A DNA stretch of 64,000 nt from NCBI GenBank assembly GCA_015499995.1, contig JADNRV010000001.1, positions 1,116,001 through 1,180,000 of the forward strand, given 5' to 3'. The notes under the pieces are model-generated. The model was not told where the DNA came from and ran no database searches. It saw only the letters and a list, made by a program, of their open reading frames with translations. The DNA comes from Flammula alnicola (lineage: Eukaryota; Basidiomycota; Agaricomycetes; Agaricales; Strophariaceae). Positions 1 to 12,300 of the stretch are shown here, in pieces. Numbering within the stretch: the first letter of the stretch is position 1; every line of letters begins with the position of its first letter. The translations under genes were made by a program, and so were the position numbers.

Positions 1-72
1 GCTTTGTTCAACCACTCATCGCCCAACTAAAGTAAATCCTCTCAACTACCTTTACCCATAATTACAGCTAGA

Positions 73-3000
73 ATGGCCGATTCCTCAAGTCTGGTCACTC
101 AAATGGATATCGACGAGACTGCGATCGATGAGGGTCTCTATTCCCGTCAACTGTGAGCGGCTCCCACCTTCTATAGTCATCTTAGCATCGTCTAACCTTG
201 ACTTTCGTTAGATATGTACTTGGGCACGAAGGTATGACTTAAATTCAAAAGCGGGAGCATCTTGGAAATTAAATTGACTCCGCGTCAAGCTATGAAGAAG
301 ATGGCAGCATCTAATGTTCTGATTGTCGGCATGAAGGGCTTAGGCATCGAAATTGGTGAATATGATTTTTTCACCAAAAAACAATGCCGTTTAATAACAT
401 GACTATCCAGCCAAAAACATTGCACTAGCTGGAGTCAAGTCTGTCACTATTTACGACCCAGAGCCTGTCACTGTGCAAGATCTTAGCTCCCAAGTACGTT
501 GTGAAATTAATCCTTGATTTGAACCAGCTCAATGTTCTGCAGTTCTTTTTGCGTGCAGAGGATATCGGAAAGTCACGAGCTGCAGCTACATTGCCTCGCC
601 TGGCAGAGTTGAACGCCTATGTACCTGTCCGGGACCTCGGTGGACAGGCAGGGGACGAGATCACAATTGATCTCATCAAGGGCTTCCATGTGAGTTATGT
701 CTTACACTCGGTATCCTTCACTCTCTGAAGAGACTCCTTAGGTCGTAGTGCTTTCTGGTGTCTCGTATAAGAAACAGCTGGAGATCAATGACTGGACACA
801 CGAGCATGGCGTCCATTTCATCGCTGCAGAAACCAGGGGTCTCTTTGGGTATGTCTCTTTCGATGTCTCCGAATCTTTTTAATCTCGATTTTTCTTTGTC
901 AGATCTACCTTCAATGACTTCGGAGCCAAATTCACGTGCGTCGATCCCACCGGCGAGCAACCATTGACGGGCATGATTGTCTCCGTAGACAAGGTATGTC
1001 TAAGTCTATTCTGCGTGTTTTCCCTTTTTAAATCTATTTCCAGGACAAAGAGGGCGTGGTGACGTGCCTTGACGAGACAAGACACGGTTTGGAAGATGGA
1101 GACTTTGTAACCTTTTCTGAAGTCCAAGGCATGAGTGAGCTGAATGGCTGCGAACCACGGAAGGTCACAGTCAAGGGGCCGTACACCTTTAGCATTGGAG
1201 ATACCTCAGGTCTAAGCGAATACAAGACTGGAGGTATCTTCACCCAAGTCAAGATGCCCAAGATCCTAGATTACGTATGTATCATCTATAATTTCCATAT
1301 TTCGGACGCTAATCATGACCATAGAAACCTCTGAGAGAGTCTCTGCGGAACCCTGAGTTTTTCATCACCGACTTCGCCAAATTCGATCGCCCTGCCATTC
1401 TTCATGTCGGATTCCAAGCACTATCAGAGTTCGAATCTCGGCACAAGCGCTCGCCAAGGCCAAGAAACGACGAAGACGCTGCTATCGTTGTGACGTTGGC
1501 AAAGGAATTAGATCCTGATGCAGATGAAAAAGTTTTGAAGGAAATGGCTTATCAATCCACGGGCGACTTGTCACCAATGAACGCAGTTCTTGGTGGATTC
1601 GTTGCCCAAGAAGTGCTGAAGGCCTGCTCTGCAAAATTCCATCCGACCTTCCAGCATATGTATTTTGACTCTCTGGAGTCTTTACCCAATGTCCTGCCCT
1701 CTGAAGAGGAATGTCAGCCAGTTGGCTCCAGATATGACGGGCAGATTGCGGTCTTTGGCAAAACATTCCAGGAGAAGATATCGAATCATCGACAATTCCT
1801 CGTCGGCTCAGGCGCTATCGGCTGCGAAATGTTAAAGAATTGGAGTTTAATGGGCCTTGGTTCCGGGCCAAATGGGGTCATCCATGTCACGGATTTGGAT
1901 ACTATTGAGAAAAGTAACCTGAACCGTCAATTCCTTTTCCGCGCGAAGGACTTGGGAAAATTCAAAGCCGAAGTCGCTGCAGTCGCCGTGGCAGAAATGA
2001 ACCCTGACTTGATCGGGAAGATTTTGGCCAAGCAAGAACCAGTTGGACCAGCGACGGAGAGTCAGTGTTTCCTTTTTTCTGTTCTTTCTCTGTGTAATCT
2101 CAATCATTTATTACAGACATATACGATGAAGCTTTCTTTGCTGGAATTGATGGTGTTACAAACGCCTTGGACAATATTAAAGCCCGTATGTTTCTATGCC
2201 ATCATTTCCGTTGACTCGTTTATAACGCTGCGGACGTGAAGGTTTATACATGGACCAACGATGCGTCTTCTATCGCAAACCTCTTCTCGAGTCTGGTACT
2301 CTTGGCACTAAAGGAAACTCACAAGTTATCATACCCGACTTGACGGAGTCATACGCTTCCTCACAGGATCCTCCGGAGAAAGAGACTCCCTCTTGCACTA
2401 TCAAGAACTTCCCGAACGCCATCAACCATACAATAGAGGTAAATCTTACATATACGCAATCTCAAGCACTGTACTAATTTCGTTACAGTGGAGCCGTACG
2501 CAATTTGATCATTTGTTTGTCAAACCTGCACAGGCGGCGAACGCCTACCTCTCTGAACCGAACTACCTGGAAAGCACGCTGAAGTACTCGGGCCAACAGA
2601 AGGAACAAAGCGAACAAATTGTTTCCTTCCTAGTCACCAACAAGCCTTTGACATTTGAAGAATGCATTGTCTGGGCTCGTCTGCAGTTCGAACGAGACTA
2701 CAACAACGATATTCGTCAGCTTTTGTTCAGCTTGCCCAAAGATGCCGTCACTAGTACTGGTCAGCCCTTCTGGAGTGGACCTAAGAGGGCCCCGGAGCCG
2801 CTCGTGTTCAACTCTAACGATGTAAGTTCCTTGGACCATGCGTAGAAGGTATATTGACATCTATCCCACCATAAACCAGCCAACCCACCTTGAATACATC
2901 ATCTCTGCGGCCAATTTACACGCATTCAACTACGGTCTTCGTGGTGACAATAACCCTGCACTGTTCCGCAAAGTCGTGGATTCTGTTATTGTTCCGGAAT

Positions 3001-3982
3001 TCACTCCTAAGAGTGGTGTGAAGGTTCAGATATCTGACAGCGATCCTGTACCCCAGAGTACCGGAGGTGGAGCTGGTAAGTTTTTACCGATATAGTATTC
3101 CGTAGTTCGCTAAATGCAATTCTTTAGACGAAGATGCCGATGATTTGACTGCCAAATTGCCTTCTCCATCCTCTCTCGCTGGATACCGTCTGAACCCTTG
3201 TGAATTTGAGAAGGATGATGACACCAACTACCACATCGACTTCATCACAGCAGCATCCAATCTCCGTGCAATGAATTATAGCATTACACCCGCAGACAAG
3301 CACACCACGAAGCAGATCGCTGGTAAGATTATCCCTGCTATCGCAACTACGACGTCCCTTGTCACTGGCTTGGTCTGCCTGGAACTCTACAAGGTAGGCA
3401 AAGCACATTTCTTTGCATTTCTGTTGTTAATTACTTCTCGCACAGATCATCGATGGAAAGAATAGACTCGAAGATTATAAGAATGGATTCATCAATCTAG
3501 CGCTGCCTTTCTTCGGTTTCTCTGAACCTATCGCAGCACTGAAATCCAAGTATGGATCAACCGAGTGGACCCTCTGGGATCGCTTCGAGTTCCACAACGA
3601 TCCCACTTTGAAGGACATCGTTAAATTCTTTGCGGATAACCACAAACTTAATGTGACCATGGTCAGCCAGGGTGTGAGCATGTTATGGAACCCGTGGATC
3701 GGAAAGAAGAAGGTTCGTACCGTTGTCCAATGTTGTAGTCCATGACCTCATCTCCATCTCTATCGTTAGAGTGACGAGAGATTGTCCATGAAATTCAGCC
3801 ATCTGGTGGAGCACGTTAGCAAGAAACCTATCCCTCCACACGCCAAGTATCTGATTGTCGAAGTCATGGTGTCTGATGAAGAGGACGAGGATGTCGAGGT
3901 GAGTTGTTTCACTCTTTTCACCTAATTAATACTTTCTGATCCCTGCGCGATATAGGTCCCTTTCATCGTTGTGCGGATCTAA
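73..3982 (+). CDS. UBA1: Ubiquitin-activating enzyme E1
   Basis: E1 adenylates the ubiquitin C-terminus with ATP, loads it on its own cysteine as a thioester and passes it to E2 enzymes, in cytosol and nucleus. The reading frame runs from ATG 73 through many short introns to TAA 3980-3982, about 1,000 residues, the usual E1 length. Visible in order: first Rossmann-like half ([14 protein letters not shown]), active adenylation half ([17 protein letters not shown], then [17 protein letters not shown]), the catalytic-cysteine motif [13 protein letters not shown] with the Cys codon near 2394, the second catalytic-cysteine half ([19 protein letters not shown]), and the C-terminal ubiquitin-fold region ending VPFIVVRI. 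No frame break was seen, which makes it a clean control for other genes here. Intron positions were inferred from GT/AG and family alignment. Confidence 0.96.
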
Positions 3983-5231
3983 AGCTACTTGCAGACAGGA
4001 AGGAAGAATAAGTAAATCATAGCTGTAATACTACATACCGAACTTGCGACAATAGATTTTTTCTGAACTGTACACCATATTGAGGACAGAAGAAGCAAGC
4101 ATGTATATTGCATCCATACAGAGTATCAAGATTCAGGATACTAAGCTGTAACTATATGAACAAAGTGTGCATAACTACTTGCCTAATGGAAAAAATAACA
4201 TGTGCGACGAATCTGAAAGGGAGCTAGGGGGAAGAGCGGGCAACAAGAAAGGGGAGGGAAGGGATATGGTACGGAGAAGAGGTAGGAAGGATGTCGAGGG
4301 CGAGAGGTGGGGCGGTGCGGTGTGGAACACCGTGGTGTCGAGGAAAGATGAAGCGCAAAAGAAGGCCAAAAGTTGTTTTTGTGCTTTTGTGAGACGTATG
4401 AGACTCTGTAACGCCTTCGTCGAAGGACTTGTAAAAAGAAAAGAAAAAGTAAGAAGGCGCGAAAAGAGAAAAAGGTCGTAAAAACATGCCAATACCGAAA
4501 GACAGACTGAGGGTAGCGATGGCGATTAGTGTGGGTAAGTAATGAGATAAATACCAACGGCGATGAAGGGAGGAAACGAGGCAGAGGGAAAGATACAGGA
4601 ACATGCCAAAAGGACGATGGGCAAATATATCGACGATGCGCGCCACTGGGCGCGAACAAGGCTCGAATAAAAAAAAAGTTCGGTGCAGAATTGACAGAGA
4701 AATTCCTGGGAGACCGAAAACAGTGTACGACCTTTCTCTCGAAAGACGGAACGATGATGGTGGTGGTGATGGATGTCGAACCGGGACAGCACGGTAACGA
4801 CAGTATATGCGTGGGGGGTTCCGACGAGGTAGTGTATGTATGGTGGCTGAAATAATGGGGCCCTACGTGACCCTTGGACGGGATGGATGTCTTCGAAATG
4901 GGAGAGGGCCAGAAAAACGTAATAAATGACAAGGAGAATGACAGCAGGAGATGATGGCCTGTATTCACAGTGGAAGAGAAAAAGAGGAAATAGTACACGC
5001 GCGTGACGGAGAGATTTCAGAGACGGAAAGAAACGGAACTAGTCCACGAGCTACTTGAAATGGCGTAGTCGAGGTTGTTGGTCGAGCGTAGTGTAGGATC
5101 GATGGTGACGATAATGTCGAGATGAGACGGAATCTAGAGAGAAAAGAGCCAGAGAGAGAGAAAAAGAGGCGGCCGCGGTATGCGTATCAACTCCTCAACA
5201 CGATCAAGTGTCTTCCGATCGAGTGGTGCGT
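3983..5231. other. Gene-free, purine-skewed stretch
   Basis: This 1.2 kb lies between the convergent 3' ends of UBA1 and the cyclin gene. From about 4200 to 5175 the plus strand is strongly purine-rich (many GA and AAAGAGA runs), so the minus strand is a near-continuous pyrimidine tract. A 271-codon minus frame (4998-4183) stays open because of this composition. It is low-complexity Ser/Phe/Pro/Leu and matches no family I know. I read the stretch as 3'UTR or spacer, possibly the long 3'UTR of the cyclin gene. Confidence 0.5.
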
Positions 5232-7717
5232 TTACCAAGCGGGCTGCATGCCGACAGCAGGAATGCGAATGTATGGCTGCGAATAACCCAGGTAACCGCT
5301 AGCCTGTTCCATCCACTTGGTGGCAGTGTCTTTGGCAGGGATATGCTCGCTGGCCATCATATAGAGGTCGCTGTGCTTGTATTCGAAGCGCGACTGCGAG
5401 TACGAGCGCATATGATTACGCGAATTATCTTGATCGTAGGAAAGGGAATGAGAACGTGCATGGGGTATGGCGAGAGCCGGGACGTGCCCGAAAGGATTGT
5501 AGGCGTGGCTGACGCGGAAGACGGACGAGACGTCTTGCATGTGACTCGACTGCGATTTGACGGGCATATATCCGACAGCAGGGTTCCAGTTCTGGTTGTA
5601 GGCAACGTCGTGAGGTTGGTAGCTTGCAGGATAGGTGGCCATGGGAACAGGAGGTGCTTGCACAGCTACGTACTGGCCGGTGACACGATTCCTATCCCTA
5701 AGAATAGGCTCATCTCCTGCAGGACTCCATTTTGCAGGAGGAGGTAACGCCTTGCCCGAGGGTACGTTTGGCACGTTCCATTTTTCACCGCCCAGGTGTT
5801 GTCCCTGAACCAAGCCGGCATTGTAACCCAATTGAGCGCTCTGCGATCCCAATTTACTAGCACGACGTTTGGGCAAGTATTCCTCTCTGAGAGGGCCATC
5901 TTCGTCTAGATCGATCTCAAGGACATCCATGGCCACCTCTTTCTCTAATTTTTCCTTCAGCCTTTCCTCAAGTCCAAGGAAGATAGGCTGAGGAACATTG
6001 GAAGCTGATTTGGAGGCAGACGGTGCTTGGGTAATCTCCTCAATAGCGCGACGGACAATAGAGTGTGGGTTCGAAGAGGGTCGGGATATCGGCTGTGGAT
6101 AGGTAGGCGACGACAACGACATGTGATAGGACATGACGTGGGCGAGCCACTGCGACCATTGCTGGGAAGAAATCGACAGATCATACGAAAATATGTCGAG
6201 CGTGAGCGACTCGAGTTTATTCAAGGTCTGTATCGGAATGTTGGAAATAGAGTGCCTGTGAAAATGAATGTGTTAGCATCATGCGGCCGAGAAGTTGATA
6301 AAAATGACTCATACCAGGTCTTGTTGCTGAAGGTGTGATCGTCCAACCACTTGTTGGCGAGCATACACCCGAGGACAACAAGGCGGAAAGCAGCACTTGC
6401 TTCCGATGTGTCGGTTTCAAACCCGGCGTAACCGTCTCCCAGAAGAGCAGCCCTGAACGCCCGCTCCTTCGCAAACTCCATATTTAGAGGTGCTGCGCCA
6501 AAGTATACAGGCAGCCGCACAATGTACCATACGGCCAACAGTACGGCAGAAGGTTGCAGTAAAGTGGACAGCAAGAGCGAATGAATTGATGGAGCCAGGT
6601 AGCTAGGCGCCGCGGTGACGTAGGGACCTGCGTTCATGCTGCATAAAGTGGTCAATACCGATTAAAAAAAACCGAGTAGAAAATTTTTAGACTTACGAAG
6701 GCTGCGTGAAAGCGGGCGGTAAGCTAAATCCAGTGGTGCAAACTTTCCAGACATAAGCAGCTACCCATTCAGACAAAGGTTCCGAAAGTTTCTTGTACCG
6801 GACGGTGGGACTCGGAGTCACGGTGTCTGGAATCGGATCCTGTGCTTTTGGTAGCTCGATAAGGGTCGGAAAGACTGGAGGAGCTTGGTATGTTTCCAAG
6901 TTGACCTGCTTGTCCTGGTAATAGTCAGAGATGGCGTTCCGTTCCGCATAATGATTGTCAAAGGCAGCGTAGGATTGTGCATCAGCAACCGCACGATCAA
7001 CGAAGTCGCCGAAAGGGGTGACAGGTTCTAATGGGCTGGAGCCATTGTCGGGACCGTCAGCTGAGCCCGGTGACTGATCTTCGAAGATTGGAGAAAATGC
7101 GCCCGCCTGATATGATCGAGTGTTGAGCGCCGCTGGATCGGTGGCAATCTCAGCAGGAGTGGAACCGCTGTTGCGATGCTGGAACCATCTCCTCGTACGA
7201 CATCAATCTCCTCACGGCCAACGAGGAAATCAACGTCCCATTGCATGTTGCTATCGAACTGCGCTTGAACGAGGGTAGAAAAGCCCGCGTCCATCCCATC
7301 GTCCATATCGCCATGCATGCCCTGATGCTCACGGGGATACGTGTTGCCCGTGGGGAGTTGTTGGACCCGGAGCAGATTGTACATGGGCGGGATACACGCT
7401 TCAGCGTGTGCCCCTTTAATGACCGACGCGTTGTCCGCGGCAGTCAACCCTTGGTAAAAATCCTGCAGGTTGGGCTGTTCAGTGGGCCTGCAGTCCTCGC
7501 CCGAAGGGAGTCGCTGCTTATTCCTCCTCCAGGAAGGCAGAGGCAGAGAGCTGTTCCACTCCTCGCGGTTTCCGAAAGAAGGAAGCGGCCCGAGTGGCGG
7601 GAAAGGCAGAGAGCCCGTGACGTTCTGACTCGGAATTGTCTGACCTAACACACGGTTGTGAGGTTTGGTGACGGGGTGCGCTCGCGGCTTTGTGAGACGA
7701 GGGACGGGAACTGGCAT
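5232..7717 (-). CDS. Pcl/G1-type cyclin
   Basis: Cyclins of this type bind and steer a cyclin-dependent kinase (Pho85/Cdk5 group or a G1 Cdk). The cyclin-box core is clear in the third and fourth exons: AFRLVVLGCMLANKWLDDH, FSNKTW, then HSISNIPIQTLNKLESLTL and DIFSYDLSIS, the N-terminal cyclin fold of the yeast PCL1/PCL2 group. Long Pro/Ser/Asn-rich arms flank it, giving about 772 residues, much longer than yeast Pcl proteins. The first ATG in frame is at 7717. Introns at 6639-6696 and 6256-6314 have good splice sites and restore the frame exactly. A third frame change near 7149-7198 fits a 50-nt intron with a weak GAG acceptor, or a sequence error. The far C-terminus ends IPAVGMQPAW. The kinase partner cannot be told from sequence. 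Confidence 0.84.
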
Positions 7718-9378
7718 CTGCAAAAGAGATATAGACTTGAGCCGTGTGCCAGCAACACAAAGAGATGTGCAGTGACGACAAAGACTCTAGTCTACGTGGG
7801 GCTCCTCCTTGAGAGAGCAAGGAGCAGGTGGCAAGAGAGCGGGAGGGTTGGTGGTCGTAAGAGCTGTCGTAAACGAAACGAGAAGGGGTCGGCGGCGGTG
7901 GGGGTAGCGGTGTTGGCAAACGCACAGCGAAGGCGTGCCTTTTGAAGTCCGAGAGAAAAAAAAAAGGCAGATGAAAGAGGATTACTCGAGCCCAGCTACA
8001 AAGAACTTTTTTTTCCGCCCACGGATTTGTTGTCGGACACCCGTCCTCACTCGCTGCCTGAGTTGTCGGTGGATTGAGGGAAAGGGAAACCTGGCAACTC
8101 AACTGGGAGATGCCGCAAAAATAAACAAAACAACCACCCTTATATACTCCTATTACGTAAGCACCCCCTTGATCCATCGATGAACTGCAATGATCTTTTT
8201 CAACCCGAGTCACTTATACTGCGCCCAGCATGTCCACTGCAAGACATGACGTCCGCAGGTCCATGACGTGGCGCCTTGCATCCTCGCTCTTCTTCCGTGG
8301 AGTTGCAGACTCGTCTCCTTTCTACTCCAAGCCCGTGTCGCCTTTTGTCTGCATTCACTCCCGCACATGTGTCCAATAAAATTTAATGTCACGGTTTCCC
8401 ATCTCCTATCTTTCCCGATACAATTGATGCAGACAATGACATTCACGGCCCATGCGACTCTATCGATACACCCCATTTTTAGTCTTTCCTTGATGAGCAA
8501 GCGGCTTAAAAAACTGCTTATCACAGGTCGCGTAGTTTTCCATGGCACCGGTGACTGCTTTTCTCAGTCTGAACTTGCCTCACTGGAGGTCACCCGGGAG
8601 ACTCCTGATTGCCGCAAGAACGCGCATTCATCGAGTCATCATGCACCGTTACTACGCCTCCGTAATACTCGCTCTTGTGAGCCGTTACGAAAGGTCCCGC
8701 GGTGGGCAGCTGAGGCCTTGCCCCATGGCCATACATTTATACTCCTGCGCAGCCATGCCCCCTAATTTGTGAATGACTTGTAAGCAAGTTTAAGCTTACC
8801 TCAAGTTTCTTACGCTCTCACCTCTTTTAGTGAAACCTCGGTGAGTCGGTGTGCACATGGGTTATTCTGAGATAGATAGCGTGAGCAGCCGTCTGCAGCC
8901 GTGAATCAGCGTAAGCTAGTTTACCCTTTCCACTTTTTTTTTTTCGTTCACTAAGGTACTTAATTCTTCCGGGCCGTTCTTCAAGTGTTTATCGATATAT
9001 ATCATCGACTCCCATGACCCGTCAAAAAGAATGCTAATGGATGCATCGGAACATACGTTTACCCTTATGTGTAAAAAATTCAAATATCAAAGCAAGAATC
9101 TTTCTCAGCGGTTATAAAATTTTCCCTTGCCGACAATAATTTATACTTCCAAAATGACAAGCACTCGACTTCAAAGTTCAACTTGAAGCGCATCATCGCG
9201 CACGCAAAGACGCGTCGCGTCTAAATGAGTTCCCGTGACTGCCCTTAAATTTCACGTGACTGGAGAGTATTTACTTCCACGGACTTTGCCAAGCAGATCA
9301 ATTCTTGGCAGGCGCTTTAGGCTATGAAGACTGAAGTTGCAACTCGTGCTACACTGCTACCCAGATCGACGACGAGCC
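7718..9378. promoter_or_regulatory. Long divergent promoter region between cyclin and FAR11
   Basis: This 1.66 kb separates the start codons of two divergent genes, the largest such gap in the left half. Open frames inside it are short and show no family resemblance. The size is in keeping with a heavily regulated G1-cyclin promoter, which is inference. A 15-bp palindrome sits at the FAR11 side and is listed separately. Confidence 0.45.
9208..9222. promoter_or_regulatory. Palindromic MCB-like element
   Basis: The sequence AGACGCGTCGCGTCT is a perfect 7+1+7 inverted repeat containing ACGCGT, the core bound by MBF-type (Swi6/Mbp1/Res) factors in ascomycete yeasts. It lies about 160 bp upstream of the FAR11 start. 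ACGCGT by itself is not enriched in this window; the symmetric arrangement is what stands out. A regulatory role is inferred. Confidence 0.35.
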
Positions 9379-12300
9379 ATGAATAATTTGCTGCAAGACA
9401 ACAATGTCAACCTGAATCAACCATTGCCGTCGGACTCTATAACCCTCGGTCAACTCAAAGCAATGGTTGGAACTGTCCAGAAGCCCAAGGTCAGTTCAAA
9501 CTTCGAGAGACTTTGTTTCAATAGAACTGACCTAGATTTCTATAGCAATCGCTTTTCGACTTCAAATATGACGACGAGGATACAGTCATGAACGAAATCG
9601 AGGAATTCTACTCCTACATTGAGATGCCGCAAGTTGCAGAGAACATGAAGGCTTGGGAGGGTTCATTTCATGATGGCAAGTCTATCTCTTTAAAGTATGT
9701 CTGCCTGTATTAATGTAATAAGCACAGGAGAGTGGACAAAAGCACCTTTGGCGAAAAGACGCGCTCATGTCGAGTATCTCCTTGAGAGTCTGGAACACCG
9801 CGATACAGAGGTTCGATTTACGAACGCGCGTCGACTATTATATGTTCTGCAAGGTTTTACCACTTAATCGTCTTCCTGGGACTCTACTGAAACTTTAATT
9901 AGGGACTTTTGGGGAAACTGTATCTCCGGAACATCAACTACACTGGATATTCGAGAACTGCAAAGTAGTCCGAAATGCGAACGGAGTTAGCTCGATCGTA
10001 GAAGCCTTGAAGATTGCTGGACGCAAACATGACCTACTATGGTAGGATCTACCCCGTAAATTACAACGCTCCGTAGTGCTGACGTTCTCCCCGTAGTAAT
10101 ATTTCTGATCAGCAAGCTGCTCACCTCCACATATCGATACAAGACAGGGCAGACCTCATCGAAGAAGTCCTGACAGAAGTATCAGTATATCTCGGAATGC
10201 TTTATCACTTGATTGAAGTATTTAAAGGTCATGACGATTTCGCGGACGAGTTGAGTGAGTAGCACTTACGAATCTCCGAGAAATGCAGACATACTGACTA
10301 CTTGACGTCTTTGAAGTGAGCTTGGACCCCCCACTTCCTGTCTACCTCTTCAACGTGGTCGCTAACTTACGTGACAAAACCGCTAAGGGGTATCCTATCA
10401 AGAAAGTAAGACAGTTTACTCTTTTTGCAGCCATATTCACTCACATTCCTTATCAGCTACTTCTCGTGCTATGGAAAACGTTGCTAACATGTTGGGGAGG
10501 AGTACGCGATCATGCCCGCGTTAAGAAGCTCGCCCGTGAACTTGCTGGCCTGCCGCCTGTTTCTGATAACAGTAAGCAAAGCACGCATGCTATCCATAGT
10601 TTGTCTTCTGATTCGCTCTGTTGCAACTTGAATTAGCCGACAAAATCAAGTCTTCCCCCATTGACATCGATACATTCCATACGGAGACTTCTGTCAAATA
10701 CCCAACTTTCACGGCATCCCCTCAACCAGCACCTTCGTTAATCGAGGCACCCATCGCCAGGTCTATTACCCCCCTAGTTCTTACAAGCCGACTCGCCAAA
10801 GCATACTCGCCTATTCCTGTGCGGCATCATTACCATCACGAGAACAATGGCTCGCACGGCGGCCTCTCACAAGGAATGCCGTCGCAGTTCCAGCAACCGC
10901 AGAACCAGAACGGGTACCGCACAACCCACAGCCCGCCACGCCCGCGCCCTCTCCGCCGCCCTCCCCCTCGCCTAAGCCCAAGAAGCAGCAGTACCAGACT
11001 GACCAGACGAGACCATTCTTGTTCCCTTTCTCCAAGAGCCACAAGGATGCGAGATTAGTTCCGTTCGCTATTGACGAAGCGGACAAGCTATACAACCAGC
11101 ATATGTATATAAGCTTGGCGTTGGCTCAGATGTGGAGGACGAGAGAGGATTGTATGACTGCTGAGAGCGGTCTGGATCGTATGCCGGGCGCAGAGCCCGA
11201 ATTCAAGTCGTCGACGTTCAATGCAGACGTAAGCAGTGTCGCGTCATGTTGTACAATGTGTTTTCTTATTAAGTTGGCGAATAGGAAACCGATCAGGAGA
11301 GCCTTTGCCCGACCTTGCGCTGCTGGATAAAATGATCGATGAGGCGACGGAGGCCGTGAAGAATGCGCAGACTAGTGGCGAGATGAGAAAGGCCAAAGAA
11401 CGGAAGGAAGATCTCATGCGTTTGAAGCGGGTCGAGCAAATTTATGTGAGCAAGTTTTTCAAGATACGAAAAGTCATTCACTTATGCAGGAATAGAGTGC
11501 CATCCTTCCGGTGCTTTCAGGATGGGTTCTCATATTGCTAAAACTGTTGTTGGCCACAGTATCTGCGAGCTCAAATTCGAACATGCAAGGCCCTCAATCC
11601 TCAACGTCGTCGGTCTTTCCTCCCACGGGCATGTCGCGTAAGAATTTTTTTCCGGCCTCAGTGTGCTGGGTACATTCTGACAGAATGACATAGCCCAGGA
11701 CCAGTTCCTACTGCACCGCCCACTTTGGATGATATCGATGTTACACGTCATCGCGAAATCACGTCAAAGCTGTTTCTGCTATTCTTTTACTAGTTTTGAA
11801 GTGGTTCAAAGTGTCGCGTATGTCGTCTCGACGTATTTCCTGTTTTATATTTCTTACGGTTCGTGCGATTTAGATGTGATGAAGTTCCATCACTTGGGAC
11901 AACATTTACTCGATACGAATTGCCTGTTATTGATCCTCAAGATGTTCGGTCTTCAGGAAGTGACCAACTCTGTGGTATCGAAAGTTGATTCACCGGAAAA
12001 CAAGTTGAGTTTCCTATTTTGATATTCGGCAATTCGTGGCTGACCATCTTCCTAGCTTTTTCCGCTACTGCCTTACGAATCTTTCCAAGAATCCCCAACC
12101 CATACGGCCCGAGGACGACATGCATCGGCCTTCGAAACAGAACATCAAGAAGGTTACAATTCTGCCGAGTGGAGAGAAGCGGGAGGAAGAGATCGAACTA
12201 ATCACGGAATACTCATGGCGGAACTTTTTCTCGACAATCAATTTTGCGAAGATTATGCAGAAGTTGTCCAAGGGGCGGTCACATCGGATATGGATGCTGG

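Noticed and set aside
4183..4998. 271-codon minus-strand open frame
   Set aside because: Open only because the strand is pyrimidine-rich; Ser/Phe/Pro/Leu low complexity, no domain, no conserved pattern.
7518..8213. 231-codon minus frame overlapping the cyclin start
   Set aside because: Out of frame with the cyclin protein, low complexity, mostly over promoter sequence.
8268..8765. 165-codon plus frame in the cyclin/FAR11 intergenic region
   Set aside because: No family resemblance, no introns or conserved motif; composition not gene-like.
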